Source: CAZCZZ01 sp964503335
Lineage (GTDB): Bacteria; Verrucomicrobiota; Kiritimatiellia; CAIVKH01
Reading direction: 5' to 3'
Length of the DNA: 57,867 nt
NCBI GenBank assembly: GCA_964503335.1
Contig: CAZCZZ010000022.1
Span: forward strand, 1 to 57,867
A program made the translations under genes and the position numbers. The notes beneath the pieces are model-generated. The model had not been told where the DNA came from and ran no database searches. It saw only the letters and a list, made by a program, of their open reading frames with translations. Below, piece by piece: positions 37,001 to 44,592 of this stretch. Numbering within the stretch: position 1 is the stretch's first letter; every line of letters starts with the position of its first letter.

Positions 37001-39709
37001 GTTCGAGGCGACATTCCCATCGGGCTCCACGGCGACAATGTCCAGAACCTGCACCGAGCCGACCGGGACGGAACGTCGGCCGCCAGCGTAACGCACCCCG
37101 ATGTAGAAGGGATAAGGATCCAGCAGGGAACTTGCATACGCACTGACGCCGCGACCGCTTGATTCTGTCACGGTGGCGCTGACCGTCGCCTTGATCCGCG
37201 CAGAAGGACGCCACGCGGCGACGCCTTGAATGCTGTATGACGAACGCCCTTCCTCATCGAGCGCCGTCTTCCCGAGATCGCGCACAGAGGACTCGAACGC
37301 CTTTTCACTGTCGCCGAAAACGTAGTCCTTCCAGACGACGGCCAGGAACGGCGCCTCTTCGAATCCAACCACTGCGCTGACTGGCAACCCCGCTGCCGCA
37401 CGACCGAAGAGGTGCTCTGCGGAAACGGAGACCTCCTGATCGAGATCCACGGGTGCATGCGACGCGAAGCCACTCACGTTCACGCGGATCTGCGGCGGCA
37501 CGAAGTCCTCAACCGAGAAACTTGCCGAGCCAATGGCCGGTCCATCGCCCGGCATGGCGACTTCGACCCGGTAAGAACCGGTGGGCAGATAGTCGGGCAG
37601 TACCTGCGCATGCTCCGCGGAGCCTTTCGCGTCGAGCATCGCGGAGACCTCGCGATAGACACGACCGTCAGGCTGGCGGACGCGGAAGAGGACGGGAAAC
37701 TGTTCGGGAGCGTTGATCGCTTCATCCCGAACAAGGGCCTGAACGTGCACGGTCTCACCAGGTCGGTAAACACCTCGATCCGTGAAGAGGTACGCTTCGT
37801 AGCCATCGCCGACGTGGGATCTTCCCGAATAGGCCTCGGCAATCTGGAGCGGTGCCGTAGCGAGCGACAGGTACGTCACGTCGCCGTTCAAAGAGGCCGT
37901 TACGATGATCGGGTCGGCGTCGATCGCGGGTATGAAGACGAAGCCATCTTCGTCGCTCGTACCGCGGCCCGCTTCATCGCCATTCTGCGTCACGAGCGTG
38001 ACCTCGGCTCCGGCGACGGGTTCGGCTTTGCTCAAGGATGTGACCCAGACCAGCGCACCTTCGTCGGTCTGGCGCACGGAGAGTCCGAGATCCGTGACAA
38101 CAATCAAGCGGACCACGGGAGCCACGGCGCTGGCCTCGACGCTCACCAGGTAGGCGCCACGCGGCGCTTCCTGCGCGGCCACCTTCTTGAGGTCGACGAG
38201 AACGGACTGTTCTTCGTTCGGTCGCTCCGGAAGCTCATTGGTCAGGACGGTCGCGGCTCGCGCGAGGTTCTCCGCGTGATGCTGGGGACTCCAGCCATAG
38301 TACCGGGAGAAGCGTCCGGCCTCGCGAAGCGCATACTGCGCGAGGTTGTGGGGAGGCAGCGGTGCGGCGCCGATCGTAAACGACCTGAGATTCATGGCGG
38401 CGACCGGAATCTGGAGCTTGCCTGACGGCGCGAGGTAGCGGCCGTCGGTGCGGAAGGCGAGGGATGCGGGACGGTCCGGGAACTCGATGCTGCGCACGAG
38501 GTCATGAGTCAACTCCGTACCCTGCGTGGATCGAAGGCCCGCGCGGAAGGTCAGGCGGTAGATGCCACCCGGCTGGAAATCACCGCGAAGAATGCATCCC
38601 CCGCCCCACCACGAAGACATGGGTTCGATGTCGAATTCCACCGCGGGTTCCACGTCGATGAATCCGCGGGCGCTCTCGACATCGATCGCTGCGGTGAACG
38701 CGGCTTCGACCTGACAACTTTCGAAGGCCGGCGATGACGGTGTGACCCGCTGGAGCGTGAGCGAGTCGGTGATCTTGATTTCGAACCTGCCGTCTGACGC
38801 GAGGCCCAGTGTTCCCGACGCGGGCAGAAGCCCTTCGTCAATCTCGATCTGAAGCTCGTCGTGCGTCAGGGCTTCCGTGCGGAGGAGAACCTGGGCGCCA
38901 TCGCTTTCGCCGATCTCGGTCCACGTCAACGGGTCCTTCTTCGGCGTAGAAAGCGTCATCATGCGCTGGAGTGACTTGCGATCAGGCGGCGCGTTGAAGA
39001 ATATCCGGACCACCGCCTCGCGCTGCGCATTCACCCCGACCTGCTCCGCGGCCGTCACCTGCAACGGGGCCGTGCGGAAGCGAAACGTCGTTGGCGGGCA
39101 AGGCGTGCCGTCCGCTTTGCGCACGCCACCGGTAATCGTCGCCTCGAACTCGGTGCACAAGGGCCAGTTCGCCTGCGGTTCAAACCTCAGCTCCGTGGGT
39201 GATTCCCAGTAGATGCGGCCCGGGGCACGCGGACTCAGCTTCATATCCACGCTCCCCGTGTCTACGTCCTTTGGGAATGACCAACTGAGCGGCTCGCGTC
39301 CCTTGATCGTGAAACGGTCGCCCGCCGCGAACTGTACAGCCGATGAAAATCCAGCGAGCAGATTCCCGCCCCCGGTCCATCGCCAGACGCCCCACGCATT
39401 GACCAGAAGGAACGCCAGCGCGAGCATGAACCAGGACCAGCGTGTCGGGCCTGGATGAAAAGCCACGGTCGAAGGTTCGTCGCCGCTGACCTTGGCAAAC
39501 GCGGACGGATCGTCCATTTCGCCAAGCACGTACAGCACGTCGTCCAGCGTGGGATCCGTCCCGCCCCGTTGGTGCAGGGCGTAGCTGATATGTCGCTGGA
39601 GTTCCTGAATGAGATCGTCCCTCTCGCGTGTCGAGAGGTGAGCTGCGGCTTTCGCGACGTCGCGCAGATACGCGTCGACCCGATCACGAAGTTCCGGACG
39701 GAGGTTCAT
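34079..39709 (-). CDS. Giant alpha-2-macroglobulin with N-terminal HAAS-like domain
   Basis: A 1876-residue bacterial alpha-2-macroglobulin. Known relatives trap foreign proteases in the periplasm through a thioester; here CLEQ is intact (C1421-Q1424, in YPYGCLEQTAS). Macroglobulin domains precede it (DRGVYRPGETVHVQALVRD is a signature) and alpha-6/6-type helical repeats follow. Unusually, the N-terminus is not a lipoprotein signal. Residues 1-75 (ELRDRVDAYLRDVAKAAAHL, DLIQELQRHISYAL) look like the HAAS/DUF1700 helical domain normally found with PadR regulators, and a single membrane helix at about 91-110 follows. The start at 39709 overlaps the padR stop (ATGA). It could signal macroglobulin status to the cytoplasm; that is inference. 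Confidence 0.9.
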   Translation of the reverse strand: MNLRPELRDRVDAYLRDVAKAAAHLSTRERDDLIQELQRHISYALHQRGGTDPTLDDVLYVLGEMDDPSAFAKVSGDEPSTVAFHPGPTRWSWFMLALAFLLVNAWGVWRWTGGGNLLAGFSSAVQFAAGDRFTIKGREPLSWSFPKDVDTGSVDMKLSPRAPGRIYWESPTELRFEPQANWPLCTEFEATITGGVRKADGTPCPPTTFRFRTAPLQVTAAEQVGVNAQREAVVRIFFNAPPDRKSLQRMMTLSTPKKDPLTWTEIGESDGAQVLLRTEALTHDELQIEIDEGLLPASGTLGLASDGRFEIKITDSLTLQRVTPSSPAFESCQVEAAFTAAIDVESARGFIDVEPAVEFDIEPMSSWWGGGCILRGDFQPGGIYRLTFRAGLRSTQGTELTHDLVRSIEFPDRPASLAFRTDGRYLAPSGKLQIPVAAMNLRSFTIGAAPLPPHNLAQYALREAGRFSRYYGWSPQHHAENLARAATVLTNELPERPNEEQSVLVDLKKVAAQEAPRGAYLVSVEASAVAPVVRLIVVTDLGLSVRQTDEGALVWVTSLSKAEPVAGAEVTLVTQNGDEAGRGTSDEDGFVFIPAIDADPIIVTASLNGDVTYLSLATAPLQIAEAYSGRSHVGDGYEAYLFTDRGVYRPGETVHVQALVRDEAINAPEQFPVLFRVRQPDGRVYREVSAMLDAKGSAEHAQVLPDYLPTGSYRVEVAMPGDGPAIGSASFSVEDFVPPQIRVNVSGFASHAPVDLDQEVSVSAEHLFGRAAAGLPVSAVVGFEEAPFLAVVWKDYVFGDSEKAFESSVRDLGKTALDEEGRSSYSIQGVAAWRPSARIKATVSATVTESSGRGVSAYASSLLDPYPFYIGVRYAGGRRSVPVGSVQVLDIVAVEPDGNVASNAPGLRIETSRVTWSTVLRRRPDGQFAYVSERTLTPVADSVVAPNAGKASWTNSVDAAGDYVVVVSDPESEASSSIEFHAHAVDDTWETWDRSRPDRLDVQSDRDTYAPGDVAKVTIRSPFEGIGLLTVETDSILERRLIRLSGKSTTVDVPLSADAVPSALCSIALIRPAVAEGTWSAHRAIGSTVLRVAPNGRRLSLELAQPEVVKPQTSFPVRITVRNEGGQPVAGAAVVLMAVDEAICMLTDHETPDPLAWFLAPRDTSIVAHDLFSDLMPIVEDEIGGAASHIAGDASSALRRRLNPIRARRFQPLALWYSKLETDSAGVIATNVALPEFTGEIRLMAVAWNASDAGSADAAVKVRRDVVVETSLPRFLAPGDQVRSKVRLYNTTDSAKQIVLRMTTGGPLTLEDPVREIALPAGGTVEQIFDLVAGSAPGKAVCDVSVESEGFHESIEIAVRPAAPPVTRVVTGAIPPGQTQRFEWSSDLLTAGGEAEVRIAVQPDVQLSGAFDALLTYPYGCLEQTASAAFPLLVLPDLAARVKPGSLGREECMHFAEAAVLRILSMQVSGGGFSLWPRGDRAATWPTLYATHFLIEARAAGLRIPEDRLADALAFVRGVVDRPTARDADPDSSAWLVDREERAYACEVLARSGKPATAWSTRLREEVPRLTFAARVHTANALALSGEPRFAVDILKQLDLPMIRTERDSGGTLGSPVRDIALLLKAWLDTDPQRPEIPHLVDALNSRAEQGRWGTTQDDAMALMALGSYARRVPPGSPTLDVLWNGSEAGAGTNAFASSWSASEAVPFVENKGTSVVYYSMTSHGTPAEPATDDLAQGLSVYRTVYNVAGEELEASILQQGDLVVIRLDVDPMEYVADNVVIVDLLPAGLEIENPALSTSQLVPWITAKQDWCLHRDIRDDRLILFTGTVSSPSQYFYAARVVTPGRFVWPAVRAECMYDPGRKSEQGHAVLEVQE

Positions 39710-40050
39710 GGTTTGATTTCCTGGTTGGAGGACGTTCGAAGTTGATTCATCGCGGAGACGAGGAGTTGCCAATAACTGTCCATCTGCACGAGACGCACAC
39801 GACCGAGCGCGGTTAGGGAGAAGTAGCGGCGCGGGGGCCCGGAGGGCGAAGGGACATCGCGCACTTTGAGAAATCCCTCTTCGCGCAAGCGTGTCAGGAT
39901 CGGATACACCGTGCTCTCGGATACCGCGAGCGCTTCAATCGCCCGGAGCGCCTGCACAATCTCGTACCCGTAGTTGTCCCCCCGACGAAGCACGCAAAGA
40001 ATGCAGTACTCCATCAACCCCTTCCGCCATTGTGTAACCCATGTATCCAC
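39706..40050 (-). CDS. PadR-family transcriptional regulator
   Basis: A 114-residue winged-helix regulator. WRKGLMEYCILCVLRRGDNYGYEIVQAL and the segment SESTVYPILTRLREEGFLKV are typical of PadR. The GTG start at 40050 gives the normal N-terminus. Only 4 bp separate it from a palindromic operator and no ribosome-binding site is seen, so the message may be leaderless or nearly so. It heads the padR-macroglobulin-pbpC operon, with stop/start overlaps at both junctions, and probably represses its own promoter. Confidence 0.9.
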   Translation of the reverse strand: MDTWVTQWRKGLMEYCILCVLRRGDNYGYEIVQALRAIEALAVSESTVYPILTRLREEGFLKVRDVPSPSGPPRRYFSLTALGRVRLVQMDSYWQLLVSAMNQLRTSSNQEIKP

Positions 40051-40054
40051 AGCC

Positions 40055-40089
40055 GTACTATGCGATGCGTACTACGTACCGCATAGTAC
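40055..40089. promoter_or_regulatory. Palindromic operator for PadR
   Basis: GTACTATGCG (40055-40064) and CGCATAGTAC (40080-40089) are perfect 10-bp inverted repeats. Between them another small palindromic pair GTAC-TAC-GTAC occurs. TACTAT...ATAGTA arms resemble known PadR boxes. The site abuts the padR start codon and lies between divergent transcription units, so it could affect both. Confidence 0.75.
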
Positions 40090-40162
40090 ATGGGCGGTCA
40101 ATGAGCAGTTGGTGTGCTTTTTTTGAATAGCCAATGCGCTTTTTATGATCATCACATCAGAC

Positions 40163-40193
40163 TGATCCGACCGATCGGACCGATCCGTCCGAT
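40163..40193. repeat. 9-bp tandem repeat (CGATCSGNC) upstream of VIT gene
   Basis: Three 9-bp units (TGATCCGAC, CGATCGGAC, CGATCCGTC) plus a partial fourth, with a central palindrome CCGATCGG. It lies about 45 bp upstream of the candidate sigma-54 promoter, a place where an enhancer-binding protein could sit, or it may simply be one of the window's short-period repeats. Confidence 0.5.
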
Positions 40194-40238
40194 TTTACAT
40201 CTTGCACACCAAGCACTTGCGATTCTGCCCCAAACCGC

Positions 40239-40254
40239 TGGCACATCACCTGCA
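40239..40254 (+). promoter_or_regulatory. Candidate sigma-54 promoter of the VIT/vWA gene
   Basis: TGGCAC at 40239-40244 and CTGCA at 40250-40254 put the essential GG (-24) and GC (-12) at exactly the required spacing. Transcription would start near 40265, with AGGGAGAA as ribosome-binding site before the ATG at 40306. Confidence 0.6.
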
Positions 40255-40305
40255 ATAGGAGCTTCTGCAACCCGACAACCGGGCTGCGATCCAGGGAGAA
40301 CAACA

Positions 40306-42375
40306 ATGAAGACCAAAACAGGTGTTGGATGGAGCCGGGGGGTGATGGGTGTCGCCGCAGCCGCGCTGATCTTGGCTGGCGTGGAAAGTCGCGCAGCCGG
40401 ACTACTAATCGCCGATGGCGGCCTCGGCGGACAGCTCGACATCAAGGAGCACGATGTCGAAGTCACGATCAACAACGGGATCGCGGTGACACGTGTCACG
40501 CAGGTGTTCGTGAACCTCGAAGACAGGCAGGTCGAGGCGCTCTACACGTTCCCTGTTCCACGCGGTGCGTCGGTCGCCAACTTCAGCATGTGGATCAACG
40601 GGAAGGAGATGATCGGCGAGGTGGTTGAAAAGCAGCGCGCCCGCGAAATCTACAATAGCTACAAGCAGGTGAAACGCGATCCCGGCCTTCTCGAACAGAA
40701 GGACTACAAGACCTTCGAGATGCGCATATTCCCGATCCAACCCCGCGCGGAGCAGAAGGTCGAGATCAGCTACTACCAGGAACTCGACTACGACCACGAC
40801 ATGATGACGTATGTCTATCCGCTGGCCACGGTCACGCGCACGGACATCAAGTCCAAGACCACGGGCCGCTTCTCGATCAACGTGGACGCCAAGTCTACTA
40901 TCCCGATCCGCGAGATCGAGAGTCCCAGCCACGCGTCGGAGTTCGTCCTCGCCAAGCATGCGGAACACTACGCGCAGGCCAGCCTTGAGGCGGCGGGTGG
41001 CGACTTGAATCGCGACGTCGTGATCCAGGTCACGGCGACACGGCCCAGGACCGGCATCGATATCATCACCGCGAAGGAGCAGAACGAGGACGGATACTTT
41101 GCGCTGACGCTGACTTCCGGTGAAGACCTTGCCGGACTGAACGACGGCGCGGACTACGTCTTTGTCCTCGACGTATCCGGCAGCATGGCAAACGACGGCA
41201 AGCTGCCGCTGTCGCGCAACTCCATTGCCGCGTTCATTCGCGAACTCGGCCCGGATGACCGATTCGAAGTGCTGACGTTTAACGTCGAACTGCGCACGCT
41301 CTTCAACCAGCTTCAAGAGGTCAACGAGAAGAACCTTGAAACGGCCGAGCGCTTCCTGAACCTGCAGCACGCGCGCGGCGGTACCATCCTGAACCCTGCC
41401 ATGTCCACGGCGTATCGCTACGGCAACCCGGATCGCACGCTGAATGTCGTCATCTTCAGCGACGGCATGACGGAGCAGGCCGAGCGTCAGGTCCTTCTCA
41501 GCCAGATTCAACAGCGTCCGTCCCACGCCCGCGTGTTTTGCATCGGTGTCGGTAACGAAGTGAATCGCCCTCTCCTGGAAGAACTCGCCGAGGAATCCGG
41601 CGGACTCGCAGCTTTCCTGTCGCAGGAGGATAATTTCGAACGCCAGGCCAAGGCCTTCCGTCGCAAGCTGATGAACCCCGTGGCCTCGAACCTGAAGATC
41701 AACTTCGCCGGCGTAGAGGTTTACGACATCGAACCGCAGAAGCTTCCGAATCTATTCAAAGGCTCCCCGGTCCGTGTGTATGGCCGTTACAAGGGAGGTG
41801 GCGAGCTGAAAGCCGACATCAGCGGCGACATCCGCGGCCAGACGTTCTCGCAGGTCGCCAGCCTGGAAATGCCGGCCGTCGATGAACGCAACCCGGAGAT
41901 CGAACGCATGTGGGCATGGCACAAGATTGATCGTCTGCTCAAGATCGCGGACCGCACCGGCTCGCGCCAGGACGTCACCGCGGAAGTCATCCGCCTCGGC
42001 GAGGCCTATTCCATTGCGACCGAGTACACATCGTTCCTCGTGCTGGAAAACGACGGCGAGTACCAGCGCTGGAAGATCAATCAGCAGAATGCACTTCGCA
42101 TCGAACGCGATCGTCGCGCGCAGACCGAAGTGCGTCAGGGTCTCGAACAGCTTCGCAGCAAAGCCGCGGCGGGGCTGGGCCCGCAGGAAGCCACGTCAGC
42201 CGCAGCGCCGCAGGTGCAGCAGCCGGGATCGCCCGCGCCGACACAATCTGCGCAAGCGCCTCGTCCCCGCCAGAGCTGGGATATCAACACCGGCGGCAGC
42301 GGTCCCGTCGGGCCCCTGTTCGTCATGTGGTCAGCCTATGTGGCGATGCGCCGCCGCAAAGCAGCAAGTGACTGA
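40306..42375 (+). CDS. VIT and von Willebrand A domain surface protein with GlyGly-CTERM-like tail
   Basis: A 689-residue exported protein. Signal peptide (VMGVAAAALILAGVESRAAG); VIT domain about 30-160 (VTRVTQVFVNLEDRQVEALY, FPVPRGASV); vWA domain from about 283, with metal site D289-x-S291-x-S293 (DVSGSM). Near the end is a Pro/Ala/Gln linker, then TGGSGPVGP, a hydrophobic stretch and RRRK, which fits a GlyGly-CTERM sorting signal. The next gene encodes a rhombosortase-like protease, the enzyme class that cleaves such tails. Start chosen at 40306 by the ribosome-binding site AGGGAGAA and signal peptide. Partner ligand unknown. Confidence 0.88.
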   Translation: MKTKTGVGWSRGVMGVAAAALILAGVESRAAGLLIADGGLGGQLDIKEHDVEVTINNGIAVTRVTQVFVNLEDRQVEALYTFPVPRGASVANFSMWINGKEMIGEVVEKQRAREIYNSYKQVKRDPGLLEQKDYKTFEMRIFPIQPRAEQKVEISYYQELDYDHDMMTYVYPLATVTRTDIKSKTTGRFSINVDAKSTIPIREIESPSHASEFVLAKHAEHYAQASLEAAGGDLNRDVVIQVTATRPRTGIDIITAKEQNEDGYFALTLTSGEDLAGLNDGADYVFVLDVSGSMANDGKLPLSRNSIAAFIRELGPDDRFEVLTFNVELRTLFNQLQEVNEKNLETAERFLNLQHARGGTILNPAMSTAYRYGNPDRTLNVVIFSDGMTEQAERQVLLSQIQQRPSHARVFCIGVGNEVNRPLLEELAEESGGLAAFLSQEDNFERQAKAFRRKLMNPVASNLKINFAGVEVYDIEPQKLPNLFKGSPVRVYGRYKGGGELKADISGDIRGQTFSQVASLEMPAVDERNPEIERMWAWHKIDRLLKIADRTGSRQDVTAEVIRLGEAYSIATEYTSFLVLENDGEYQRWKINQQNALRIERDRRAQTEVRQGLEQLRSKAAAGLGPQEATSAAAPQVQQPGSPAPTQSAQAPRPRQSWDINTGGSGPVGPLFVMWSAYVAMRRRKAASD

Positions 42376-42385
42376 AGTGTGTCAA

Positions 42386-42455
42386 AGGTAGGGCGAACCG
42401 TCCCGGTGAGCCGCTCTTCCCGCCAAGCGGCTCAGCCGGAGGCTTCGCCCTACCT
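42386..42455. repeat. 70-bp REP-like double-stem palindrome
   Basis: AGGTAGGGCGAA (42386-42397) pairs perfectly with TTCGCCCTACCT (42444-42455). Inside, GGTGAGCCGCT pairs with AGCGGCTCAGCC with one bulged base. The shape is that of REP/REPIN elements moved by RAYT transposases. It separates the VIT gene from the rhombosortase gene and may stabilise the upstream message. Confidence 0.75.
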
Positions 42456-42475
42456 GACTGCCGAAGGACTGAACC

Positions 42476-43111
42476 ATGAAACCACGGCACCACCTCGACC
42501 TGATCCTGATCACCCTCGCACTGCTTGTTCTAAATGCCCCGCTCCTCCTCGGCGGTTCCACCGCACATCTCGCCTACTCTGCGACACGCGTCGCCGACGG
42601 GGAATGGTGGCGCCTGGTGACTCATCCGTTCGTCCACGTGAGCACGTATCATTTCGCCCTCGATGCAATAGGCTTCCTCTGCCTCTACGCCGCATTGCCG
42701 ATGCGCAGCGCTACGTCGCGCATGGCCTGCGTCACGACATGCGCCGCATCGAGCCTCTTGATCGCCATCCTCTTCTCCCCGGATATCGCAACCGCAGGCC
42801 TGCGCGGCCTTTCAGGCCCCGCGCACGGACTCATGGCGTTGACAGGATTGATGATGTGGCAGGATGCGCGCGGCTCGAAAGCCGACCATATCGCAGGCGC
42901 CGCCGCCTTCGTCGTCGTGGCCGGCAAGGCCATGCTGGAGTGTGCCACGGGACAGGTATTCCTCTCCTCCTGGCACATGGGCTCCGTCGGCCTCCCGATC
43001 GTCCAGACGCACGCGGGGGGAGTGCTGGGTGGCCTTTTGGTGTTCGCCACCCGTGACATCACGGCTGAACATGCTCCACATCACAGGCACTGTGATACTG
43101 TGACAGCTTGA
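42476..43111 (+). CDS. Rhombosortase-like rhomboid protease
   Basis: A 211-residue polytopic protein with rhomboid features: DGEWWRLVTHPFVHVSTYHF, catalytic GxSG as GLSGPAHGL with S113, and second catalytic residue H179 in QTHAGGVLGG. The AHGL after the serine motif is typical of rhombosortases, which cut GlyGly-CTERM proteins at the membrane. Its only obvious substrate in the window is the neighbouring VIT/vWA protein. Start fits the membrane topology; no frame problems. Confidence 0.82.
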   Translation: MKPRHHLDLILITLALLVLNAPLLLGGSTAHLAYSATRVADGEWWRLVTHPFVHVSTYHFALDAIGFLCLYAALPMRSATSRMACVTTCAASSLLIAILFSPDIATAGLRGLSGPAHGLMALTGLMMWQDARGSKADHIAGAAAFVVVAGKAMLECATGQVFLSSWHMGSVGLPIVQTHAGGVLGGLLVFATRDITAEHAPHHRHCDTVTA

Positions 43112-43141
43112 CAGGAACACAGCAGGGTCTACGCTGTGAGC

Positions 43142-43372
43142 ATGAAGAACATCACGGTGACAGTTCCTGACGATGTATACAGACGGGCTCGAGTAGCTGC
43201 GGCCGAGCGTGATTCGTCTGTTTCAGCGCTCGTGGCCGAGTTTCTTCGAACTGTAGCTGCAGGCGAGACGGAAGCTGAAGCAAAGCGTCGTCGCATGCTC
43301 GAGGTGCGGGAAGCGATGGGACACTATGCGGTGGGAAAACGGCCATCCCGGGACGAACTCCATGCCCGCTAG
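43142..43372 (+). CDS. VapB-like antitoxin
   Basis: A 76-residue protein with an N-terminal ribbon-helix-helix (NITVTVPDDVYRRARVAAAE) and a charged C-terminal tail that would cover the toxin (REAMGHYAVGKRPSRDELHAR). It overlaps the toxin gene by 11 bp. A GTG at 43136 is an alternative start. Confidence 0.85.
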   Translation: MKNITVTVPDDVYRRARVAAAERDSSVSALVAEFLRTVAAGETEAEAKRRRMLEVREAMGHYAVGKRPSRDELHAR

Positions 43373-43775
43373 TGTGTTCCTTGACACCAACATCCTGCTC
43401 TACTTCCTGAGCAAGTCCCCCGCAGAACAGAAGAAGAGCCACATTGCGCGAAACATCCTGCTTAGGGATGACTGTGGTCTGTCGTTCCAGGTGCTGAGCG
43501 AATGCTACGTGAACGCCACGTCCAAGGGATCATTCATGCTGCCACACGCCCAGGTTCTGGCGTTTCTCGATACGCTGGACCGCTTTCCGATACTTCCTTC
43601 GTCCGGCGAACATTTTCGACGGGCTACCGAGCTTGCCCATCATCGTCAACTGAAGTTCTGGGATGCGGCGATGGTCGCCTCGGCCCAGATGCTGGGATGC
43701 TCCACGCTGTTCTCCGAGGACTTTCAACACGGTCAACGATTTGGTTCCGTGCGCGTCGTAAACCCGTTTCTATGA
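43362..43775 (+). CDS. VapC-like PIN-domain toxin
   Basis: A 137-residue PIN ribonuclease. Metal-binding acidic residues: D8 in VFLDTNILLY, E in LSECYVNAT, and D in FWDAAMVASA; TLFSEDFQHG provides the last. VapC toxins cut tRNA or rRNA when freed from VapB. The start at 43362 fits the family N-terminus; its frame overlaps the antitoxin end. Converges on trmJ, with 2 bp between stops. Confidence 0.9.
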   Translation: MPASVFLDTNILLYFLSKSPAEQKKSHIARNILLRDDCGLSFQVLSECYVNATSKGSFMLPHAQVLAFLDTLDRFPILPSSGEHFRRATELAHHRQLKFWDAAMVASAQMLGCSTLFSEDFQHGQRFGSVRVVNPFL

Positions 43776-43777
43776 AC

Positions 43778-44536
43778 TTACGGGCCCGGCTTTGACTCGC
43801 CGGCCTTCCGCGCTTCCTTGGCGTACCATTGGACCTGGCGGGCGATGCCCATCATGATGTTACAGTCGGCTTCGGTGAGTTTGCCACGGGAGAAGATGCG
43901 GCGGACGCCCATCATCATGTGGTCTTCGTTGTCACGGTTGAAGAAGCCGACGTCCTTCAGCATCTCCTGCCAGATTTCCATCATGCGCTCCCGCATGATC
44001 GAGTGGGCTTCGCCGGTCGGTTCCTGCTTCGGTTCGAAGACGCCGCTCTCCACGAAGAGTTCGTAGCAGCAGATCATCACGGCCTGCGCGAGGTTCAGGG
44101 ATTCGTATTTGAACGACGATGGAATGCGAATGACCTGGGTGCACACCTCGAGATCTTCGTTGCTGAGGCCGTCATCCTCCGGGCCGAAGAGCAGCGCAAC
44201 TTTGTTGGCGCGAGCCGAATCCAGAAGTGTCGGCGCCCATTCGCGGGGCGACTTGGAGTGGACGCGGTAGAGCCCTGACCGGGCCGTTGTGCCGGCAATG
44301 AGGGCACAGTCAGCGACCGCTTCACGGACCGAATTGAAGACCTTCCGGTTCTCCAGGATATCGATCGCGTGAAGCGCCATCATCTGGGCTTCGGCGAAGT
44401 TCATATCGGGACGCGGCTGGACGATGGCGAGGTCGGAAATGCCCATGTTCTTCATGGAACGGCAGACCGATCCCATGTTGCCGCCGTAGCAGGGACGAAC
44501 GAGGACGACGCGGATATTGTTCAGGGGGTGGGACAT
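43778..44536 (-). CDS. trmJ: TrmJ-like tRNA 2'-O-methyltransferase
   Basis: SPOUT methyltransferase that modifies position 32 of tRNAs. The 252-residue product has IRVVLVRPCYGGNMGSVCRSMKNMG at the start, VALLFGPEDDGLSNEDL and the knot IPSSFKYESLNLAQAVMI, and the C-terminal extension found in TrmJ rather than TrmL. SAM binds in the knot. Confidence 0.88.
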   Translation of the reverse strand: MSHPLNNIRVVLVRPCYGGNMGSVCRSMKNMGISDLAIVQPRPDMNFAEAQMMALHAIDILENRKVFNSVREAVADCALIAGTTARSGLYRVHSKSPREWAPTLLDSARANKVALLFGPEDDGLSNEDLEVCTQVIRIPSSFKYESLNLAQAVMICCYELFVESGVFEPKQEPTGEAHSIMRERMMEIWQEMLKDVGFFNRDNEDHMMMGVRRIFSRGKLTEADCNIMMGIARQVQWYAKEARKAGESKPGP

Positions 44537-44592
44537 AAACTTGATTTTTTCGCTGAAAGTCGTGAAATGGCGCGCTTTATCCGATCCAGCAC

